DNA of 8,333 bases. Source: Candidatus Solibacter sp. Its GTDB lineage: Bacteria > Acidobacteriota > Terriglobia > Bryobacterales > Bryobacteraceae. Under the pieces are notes generated by a model. The model searched no databases and had not been told where the DNA came from. It saw only the letters and a list, made by a program, of their open reading frames with translations. The stretch covers positions 4,037-12,369 of the forward strand of contig JAPKZC010000113.1 of assembly GCA_026394025.1 (NCBI GenBank), given 5' to 3'. Numbering within the stretch: the stretch's first letter is position 1; each line of letters begins with the position of its first letter. Below are positions 3,572 to 8,333 of this stretch, in pieces. The position numbers and the translations under genes are program-made.

Positions 3572-6232
3572 ATGCCCACATATCTGCACCCGGGTGTCTA
3601 TGTCGAGGAAATACCCAGCGGCGCCAAACCTATAGAAGGCGTTGGTACCTCGACGGCGATATTCATCGGATTTACCAACAAAGGCACAGTCGGAGAACCC
3701 ATTCTCATTGGCCAGTGGGACGACTATGTGCGGCTCTACAACGGTTACCGGGACACGGGCGCCAGCGATAAGGGCGCCCCCATGGCCTACTCGGTGGCGG
3801 CGTTTTTCCAGAACGGCGGTACCAAAGCGTACATCGCGCGCCTGGCCATTGACAGCACGGCGAAACCGCTGGCCAAGGCGGCAGGCTGGCAGGCGATGCC
3901 CGGCGACTCCACCAAAGCCCTGCTGTTCACGGCCCTGAATGAAGGTGAGTGGGCGGACGGGCTGGTCATTCGGATCGAGGAAAAGACGACGGCGGGGATG
4001 TACGTGGTGGATGTGGGCCGTCTCAACAGCAAGGGTGTGCTAGTGGTTCAGGAGCGGTACAACGACGTGAGCTTCGCCACGGCATCGGCGCGCTATATAA
4101 CCAGCGTCATCAACGGCTTCAGCGAACTCGTGGAAGTGGAGGTGAAAGCCCCCGCTGATGTGGCGAGCGTCGCCAAGCCAGCCAGCTACAGCGTGGGCAC
4201 GAGCGTGAGTGGGCCACTGGGCAGCGCGGATCTGGACTTCTCCGGAGCCGCCGCCGAAGTGGACCGCACGATGAAGATTGCCCTCGACGGCGGAACGGCC
4301 GTGAGCGTGGTTTTGCCGACGCAGACATACACTGGCGACCTGGCTGGGCTTGCGGCGTTGATCCAAAGCAAGGTGCGTGACGGCGCCGCCGCCGGTAGCC
4401 CGCAGGCGAAATTCACCGCCACAGTCAACGCCCAGGACGTAAAACTGGTGCTGCAATCGAACACCTATTCCGCCGTATCGGCGGTGGTGGCGACTGGGAA
4501 TGCGGCCGCCAGGTGCGGGTTGGGCGCGGCCAATGGGGGCACGGAGAAGGCGGGAGGCGCCGGCATGAGCGTGAGCTGCGCGCTGGGCAACGCGGACGCG
4601 GACTTCTCCGGCGTCAGCGCCTGTGCAGACCGCACGCTGAGTATCGCCATTGATGGCGGAACCGCCGTGGCCGTAGCCCTGCAGAAGAAGAATTACTCGA
4701 GCGACCTGGCCGCCCTTGCGGCGTACATCCAGACCAAGGTACAGGACGGCGCCGCGGCCGGCAGCCCGGAGGCGATATTCACCGCCACAGTCAACACGCA
4801 AGACGCAAAGCTGGTACTCCAATCCAACACCGCGACCGCTACTTCGGCGGTGGTGGTAACCGGCACAGCGGCGGCCGGCTGCAAACTGGGCACGGCGAAC
4901 GCGGGAGCGGAGAGCGTCGCGAGTCCGGGCACGAGCGTGAGCGGCGCCCTCGGCAGCGCGGACCTGGACTTCACCAGCATCGGCCGCACGTTGAGCATTG
5001 TCCTAGATAAAGGCACTGCGGTGACGGTAGTCCTGCCGAAGCAGGATTTCACCGGCGACCTGAGCGGGCTGGCGTCGTCGATCCAGAGCAAGGTGCGCGA
5101 AAGCGCCGCGGCCGGCAGCCCGCAGGCGAAATTCACCGCCACAGCCAACACCAAACACGGAACCCTGGTGCTTCAGTCCAACACCGGCAGCGGTACTTCG
5201 GAGGTGCTGGTGAGCGGCGACGCGGCGGCCAAGTGCAAGCTGGGCGCGGCTAATGGCGGCGACCAGAAGACGGGAGCCCAGAACGTGACGGCGCGCCAGG
5301 CAAGCGGTCCGGTGGAACTGGCCGGGGGCGGGGACGGCACCCTGCCGAATTCGGCGGCCTACGACGACATTTTCACTAAGCTGGTGAAATTCCGCGATAT
5401 CAACATCGTGTGCCTCCCAGGGCAGGAGTGGAAGGGCGCGGGGAAAGCCATGATCGAGAGAGCGATTGCGCATGCTGAGGAGATGCGCGATCGAATGGTC
5501 CTCGTCGATCCACCCAGCGACGTGACGCTGAGCAACGAGAATTCGGTGAACGAACTGAGCCTGAGCACTTCGACTTACGCGGTGACTTACTACCCGTGGA
5601 TCAAGGCGGTGAATGTCGATTACGATGCCGAGACCAACCCCGGGGCTCCGGACACGGTGTTGGTGCCGCCTTCGGGTTATGCGGCGGGTATGTGGGCGAA
5701 GATCGATGGGCGGCGCGGGGTATGGAAAGCGCCGGCGGGCGTCGAAACCGGATTGGGTGGAATCGCCAGCTTGAACGCCGGTGTGGACGACAACGACCAG
5801 GACGCGTTGAATCCTCTGGGAGTGAACTGCATCCGCACGCTGCCCGGGTTCGGCCCGGTGATCTGGGGTGCGCGCACGCTGTCTACCAAGGCCAATCCGG
5901 AATGGCGTTACGTGCCGGTGCGGCGGACGGCGATCTACATCGAGCGGAGCATCTATAACGGAGTCCAGTGGGCCGTCTTCGAGGGCAACGATCACCTGCT
6001 GTGGTCGTCGCTCCGAACGAATATCGCCGCTTTCATGGACGGCCTGTTCCGCGCGGGGGCGTTTCAGGGAGAAAAGGCGGCCGACGCGTATTTCGTACGA
6101 TGCGGCTTGGGCGACACCATGACCCAGGACGATATCGACCGCGGCCAGGTGGTCGTGATCGTGGGCTTTGCGCCTCTGAAGCCGGCGGAGTTCGTGATCA
6201 TTCGCGTGCAACAGAAAATCAACAAGCAATAG
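3572..6232 (+). CDS. Contractile tail sheath protein with three inserted repeat domains
   Basis: The 886-aa product is the sheath of a contractile injection system or phage-like tail. It polymerises around the tube and contracts to drive it through a membrane. The start MPTYLHPGVYVEEIPSG is the classic sheath N-terminus, followed by FIGFTNKG (31-38) and AAFFQNGGTKAYIARL (76-91). The core resumes near residue 598 with FTKLVKFRDINIVCLPG. It ends in the conserved C-terminal domain: GVNCIRTLPGFGPVIWGART from residue 750, then PVRRTAIYIERSI, and FVIIRVQQKINKQ at the end; this part carries the subunit-linking strands. Residues 210 to about 571 are an insertion of three tandem domains. Without it the protein would be about 525 aa, normal for such sheaths. 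The gene heads a tight operon with the tube 21 bases downstream. The family call is secure. An extracellular injection system is favoured over a prophage because no capsid, terminase or lysis genes are visible, but the window is too short to prove it. Confidence 0.95.
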   Translation: MPTYLHPGVYVEEIPSGAKPIEGVGTSTAIFIGFTNKGTVGEPILIGQWDDYVRLYNGYRDTGASDKGAPMAYSVAAFFQNGGTKAYIARLAIDSTAKPLAKAAGWQAMPGDSTKALLFTALNEGEWADGLVIRIEEKTTAGMYVVDVGRLNSKGVLVVQERYNDVSFATASARYITSVINGFSELVEVEVKAPADVASVAKPASYSVGTSVSGPLGSADLDFSGAAAEVDRTMKIALDGGTAVSVVLPTQTYTGDLAGLAALIQSKVRDGAAAGSPQAKFTATVNAQDVKLVLQSNTYSAVSAVVATGNAAARCGLGAANGGTEKAGGAGMSVSCALGNADADFSGVSACADRTLSIAIDGGTAVAVALQKKNYSSDLAALAAYIQTKVQDGAAAGSPEAIFTATVNTQDAKLVLQSNTATATSAVVVTGTAAAGCKLGTANAGAESVASPGTSVSGALGSADLDFTSIGRTLSIVLDKGTAVTVVLPKQDFTGDLSGLASSIQSKVRESAAAGSPQAKFTATANTKHGTLVLQSNTGSGTSEVLVSGDAAAKCKLGAANGGDQKTGAQNVTARQASGPVELAGGGDGTLPNSAAYDDIFTKLVKFRDINIVCLPGQEWKGAGKAMIERAIAHAEEMRDRMVLVDPPSDVTLSNENSVNELSLSTSTYAVTYYPWIKAVNVDYDAETNPGAPDTVLVPPSGYAAGMWAKIDGRRGVWKAPAGVETGLGGIASLNAGVDDNDQDALNPLGVNCIRTLPGFGPVIWGARTLSTKANPEWRYVPVRRTAIYIERSIYNGVQWAVFEGNDHLLWSSLRTNIAAFMDGLFRAGAFQGEKAADAYFVRCGLGDTMTQDDIDRGQVVVIVGFAPLKPAEFVIIRVQQKINKQ
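4199..5284 (+). repeat. Three tandem in-frame repeats inside the sheath gene
   Basis: Unit 1 is 4199-4564 (residues 210-331), unit 2 is 4565-4930 (332-453) and unit 3 is 4931 to about 5284 (454-571). Units 1 and 2 are exactly 366 bases each; unit 3 lacks four codons near its start. Each unit runs TSVSG-LGSADLDF, then an RTLSI-type strand with DGGTAV, a VVLP strand, a helix like DLAGLAALIQSKV, AAAGSPQAKFTATVN, LVLQSNT, and a final C-x-LG-x-AN. The pattern of strands, a helix and a late LG resembles the decoration domains of some phage sheaths and flagellar hook-associated proteins; that link is an inference. DNA similarity between units is high, including 19 identical bases in units 1 and 3 at 4405-4423 and 5125-5143. 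Confidence 0.9.
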
Positions 6233-6253
6233 AGGACGTCCAGGAGAACTGCC

Positions 6254-6760
6254 ATGCCAGCGCCGATGTTTACCGTCAATACGTACCGCTTCGATCCTTA
6301 CCGCACCTTCCGATTCCAGGTGATCATGGACGGCAAGGTGGTAGCCGGGCTAAAGAAGATGACGGGCCTCAAACGTAAGACCGAACCCGTCAAGTGGCGC
6401 GACGCCGGTTCGCCGTACCAACGCATCATGCCGGGGCTCACCACCTTCGAACAGGTGACGCTGGGGCAGGGCCTGACCCACGATCCGGTGTTCGAGAACT
6501 GGGCCAACCTGGTCAACAACACGCAAGGCGACGCGGCCATATCGCTGAAGAATTTTCGCAAGGACCTGATCGTGAATCTGCTCAACGAGCAGGGCAAACC
6601 GGCGATTTCCTACAGACTTTTCCGCACCTGGGTGTCGGACTACCAGGCCCTGCCGGACCTGGATGCCGGAACCACGAACGCAGTAGGCATACAGAGCATT
6701 ACGATCCAGGTGGAATACTGGGAGCGGGACACGAGCGTGGCCGAACCGGCGGAGAGTTGA
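6254..6760 (+). CDS. Tail tube protein, T4 gp19 family
   Basis: The 168-aa product forms the inner tube of the contractile apparatus, stacked as hexameric rings inside the sheath. FRFQVIMDGKVVAGLKKMTG (about 19-38) is the typical first strand pair of the gp19/Hcp-like barrel. PGLTTFEQVTLGQGLTHD gives the next strand and loop, and IQSITIQVEYWERD near the end the closing strand. Length matches the family. The ATG follows AGGAG at 6242-6246 with 7 bases between, and the gene starts 21 bases after the sheath stop, so both are almost certainly on one transcript. Only one tube gene is seen in this window, whereas several injection systems carry two or three tube paralogues. It has no signal peptide and no membrane segment. 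Confidence 0.93.
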   Translation: MPAPMFTVNTYRFDPYRTFRFQVIMDGKVVAGLKKMTGLKRKTEPVKWRDAGSPYQRIMPGLTTFEQVTLGQGLTHDPVFENWANLVNNTQGDAAISLKNFRKDLIVNLLNEQGKPAISYRLFRTWVSDYQALPDLDAGTTNAVGIQSITIQVEYWERDTSVAEPAES

Positions 6761-6814
6761 GGTACGCCGCTCGGGTAGAAACATCAGTAGCGATTTTCGA
6801 GTCCGGAAGGCGCC

Positions 6815-7663
6815 ATGGAGCCGACCACCACCACCTTCGCGCAGCCCACCCGTCCGGCCACCCTGCCCGGCGGCGTCCCGGTCGCGGGGTCGCGTAGGCG
6901 TACGTTCAGCTTTCGCGCGCCCACGGGCGAACTCGAAATGCAGATTGCGGAAATGCCCGGGAGGGCCACACCGGCGGCGGTCACCATGCTGCTGAGCGCG
7001 GCGCTTGCCGAAGTAGGCGGAGTGGAGGCCACGGCCGAGCGCATCGAGCGGTTGAGCGTGGCGGATCGGCAATACCTGCTGCGCGCACTGCTCATCGAAC
7101 TCGGGCAGGACGAGTTGTGGGTATCGGCCAACTGCGCCGGCTGCGGCACGCCTTTCGACGCGCGGGTGGTGGTGTCGCAACTGCCCATGGAGGAGGCGGT
7201 GGAGTATCCGGAGACCAGCGTGGAGACATCGCACGGCCGCTTGCGCGTGCGAGTGCCGGACGGCGCCGACCAGAAGGCCATCGCCGCCCTAGATTACGAC
7301 AAGGCGATTGCCGCCCTGGCTGCGCGTCTGGTGCTGGGAGTGGAGACCGGCTCCGGCCTCGAGCCCTGGGCTGGCGGGGAGTTGAGCGCGGCGGATATCG
7401 ACGCCATAGACCAGCGGATGTATGAAGTGTTCCCGGCTGTCAACACCAGGGTGCAGGCCCGCTGCCCCGATTGCGGGCGCATGGGCACGCTGGACGTCGC
7501 TCCACTGCGCCTGCTGCGCCGAACGGCGTCATCCGTATTGCCGGATGTGGACACGCTGGCGCGCCATTATCATTGGCCGGAGGCCGAGATCCTCCGGTTG
7601 CCCCGCCAGCGCCGGATGCGCTATGTGGGGTTTGTCGACCGCTCGCGCGGATTTGCCGGGTGA
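6815..7663 (+). CDS. Baseplate-associated protein, T4 gp26-like, with two CxxC knuckles
   Basis: The 282-aa product resembles the proteins annotated as T4-type baseplate (hub) assembly factors that sit after the tube gene in contractile tail clusters. Support comes from gene position, the acidic/helical middle (AAVTMLLSAALAEVGGVEA, then LSVADRQYLLRALL) and the ending LARHYHWPEAEILRLPRQRR, a recurrent C-terminal motif in this group. Two cysteine pairs, C107-x2-C110 (CAGC) and C217-x2-C220 (CPDC), are 107 residues apart and could together bind one zinc ion. The N-terminal 30 residues are Pro/Thr-rich and probably flexible. The ATG is preceded by GGAAGG at 6805-6810. The exact role (structural hub subunit or assembly chaperone) cannot be told from sequence alone. 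Confidence 0.7.
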   Translation: MEPTTTTFAQPTRPATLPGGVPVAGSRRRTFSFRAPTGELEMQIAEMPGRATPAAVTMLLSAALAEVGGVEATAERIERLSVADRQYLLRALLIELGQDELWVSANCAGCGTPFDARVVVSQLPMEEAVEYPETSVETSHGRLRVRVPDGADQKAIAALDYDKAIAALAARLVLGVETGSGLEPWAGGELSAADIDAIDQRMYEVFPAVNTRVQARCPDCGRMGTLDVAPLRLLRRTASSVLPDVDTLARHYHWPEAEILRLPRQRRMRYVGFVDRSRGFAG

Positions 7664-7668
7664 GTGGA

Positions 7669-8333
7669 ATGGGATACCTGCAAGAGATCGTTGCCGACGC
7701 GTTTGGGTTGGGCTCCGGATGGGAGGAGCCCGGCGCGGCAAGGGTACCGCAAGATTCAAGCAGTTGGACCGCGCCGACAGTGACGGCGCAATCAGGCTTG
7801 CCGCCGGCCCGCCAGGAGCTCGGCGCAATTGAGCGCCAGCGCCGAACCTCCGTGTCCCGGGGAACCGTGTCGAATGGCGCGGAACTCTCCGGAGATGCAC
7901 TTGAACCACGGACTTGGGGAACGAATGGAGAGCGGACAGACGACGATGGGGCGTGCTATCGTGCCGGTGCTTTGCGCGACTTGGAGGCTAACTCTCCTGG
8001 AAACGCTTCCGTGCCGTCTACACGAGGGGTGCTTTCAACGTTTTCTGAATCGCACCAGGCGCGAACTGGGGTTGCAGTGAGTCCACGGCCGGAGGGCCCT
8101 CGGGCTGGCGGCGGGAGTTCTGAGGCTTGGGAGCGGGATGCCGGGGCGGGGGGCGGAGAACCGGGAACTGCCCCACTGCCGCGGCCGGATCACGATGGCG
8201 TCGCCGACGCTCCGGCGGCGTTGCGGGAGGATACGTCTCTCCCGGTGTTGGCCGCGCAGTCCGCACCCGCAGGGGCGGCGGGAGAGGCGGCGCATCGCGT
8301 GGAGGCCGAGGGCGCCGTATCGGTGGCAGCCGC
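7669..8333 (+). CDS. Unrecognised lysine-free, probably disordered protein; runs off the right edge
   Basis: From the ATG at 7669 (MGYLQEIVADAFGLGSGW) the frame is open for 221 codons with no stop before the window ends. The start lies 5 bases after the preceding stop, with GGGTGAG just before it, so translation is likely coupled. After the first 18 residues, which could form an amphipathic helix, the sequence is rich in Gly, Ala, Ser, Pro, Glu and Arg, with four Trp, one Cys and not one Lys. It has no signal peptide and no recognised domain. Such composition suggests an extended linker or disordered region, perhaps before a folded C-terminal domain outside the window. Position suggests an injection-system component such as a baseplate accessory, linker or cargo. 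The uninterrupted frame in the operon is the main support. Confidence 0.6.
   Translation, partial: MGYLQEIVADAFGLGSGWEEPGAARVPQDSSSWTAPTVTAQSGLPPARQELGAIERQRRTSVSRGTVSNGAELSGDALEPRTWGTNGERTDDDGACYRAGALRDLEANSPGNASVPSTRGVLSTFSESHQARTGVAVSPRPEGPRAGGGSSEAWERDAGAGGGEPGTAPLPRPDHDGVADAPAALREDTSLPVLAAQSAPAGAAGEAAHRVEAEGAVSVAA

Noticed and set aside
3327..3589. Minus-strand frames upstream of the sheath as the missing N-terminus of the caspase
   Set aside because: None shows the hydrophobic strand and small-residue pattern that starts a caspase domain, and stops separate them from the fragment.
4040..4822. Minus-strand open frame of 260 aa opposite the sheath repeats
   Set aside because: Its repetitive appearance comes entirely from the plus-strand repeats; it has no start signal and no domain.
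4199..5284. Repeats considered as a CRISPR or non-coding array
   Set aside because: The units are 354-366 bases, keep one reading frame and encode a conserved domain; there are no short repeats alternating with unique spacers.
5003..6229. Minus-strand open frame of 408 aa opposite the sheath gene
   Set aside because: The plus strand here encodes the conserved sheath C-terminus. The minus frame is rich in His and Arg with no known motif and is a shadow of the sheath codons.
6350..7234. Minus-strand open frame of 294 aa across the tube and baseplate genes
   Set aside because: It spans two well-supported plus-strand genes and their gap, with composition typical of an antisense frame.

Overview
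The window looks like a GC-rich bacterial chromosome, most likely a soil acidobacterium of the Solibacter/Bryobacter type. That placement is an inference from the high GC coding style, a PEP-CTERM-like surface protein, an exported small methyltransferase and a phage-tail-like gene cluster. No rRNA or tRNA is present to confirm it.

Left part (1-1615): the end of the upstream neighbourhood. It holds an exported class I SAM-dependent methyltransferase (15-566), a GC-rich hairpin just after it, and about 450 bases without a convincing gene that contain a compact 36-base compound inverted repeat (757-792). Two small hypothetical frames follow, overlapping as stop-start TAATG; the first (1017-1244) has a very good ribosome binding site.

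Middle part (1609-3571): visibly less GC-rich and mosaic. A minus-strand secreted protein with a variant PEP-CTERM tail (2361 to 1609) has its own promoter and an inverted repeat upstream. Next come two gene fragments: a HepT/DUF86 piece (2607-2726) ended by an in-frame TAG, and on the minus strand a caspase-like (peptidase C14) piece that keeps the YFAGHG histidine motif but lacks the catalytic cysteine half. The region reads as an insertion or decay zone bordering the next locus. Its last 130 bases hold a candidate sigma-70 promoter (TTGACA, 17 bases, CAGAAT), a 12-base palindrome and a leader hairpin, all pointing into the sheath gene.

Right part (3572-8333): the start of a contractile injection system or phage-tail-like operon, all on the plus strand and closely spaced. 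The order is tail sheath (886 aa), gp19-type tail tube (168 aa), a baseplate-associated protein of the T4 gp26 type with two CxxC knuckles (282 aa), and an open, lysine-free, probably disordered frame that leaves the window at its right edge. Sheath and tube form the contracting cylinder and its inner pipe; the third gene belongs to baseplate assembly. Spike, gp25-like, LysM, AAA+ and tape-measure genes would be expected beyond the window.

The most unusual feature is in the sheath. Three tandem copies of a domain of about 120 residues are inserted into an otherwise normal-sized sheath of about 525 residues. The first two copies have an exact 366-base period. They probably form an extra decoration layer on the outside of the sheath.
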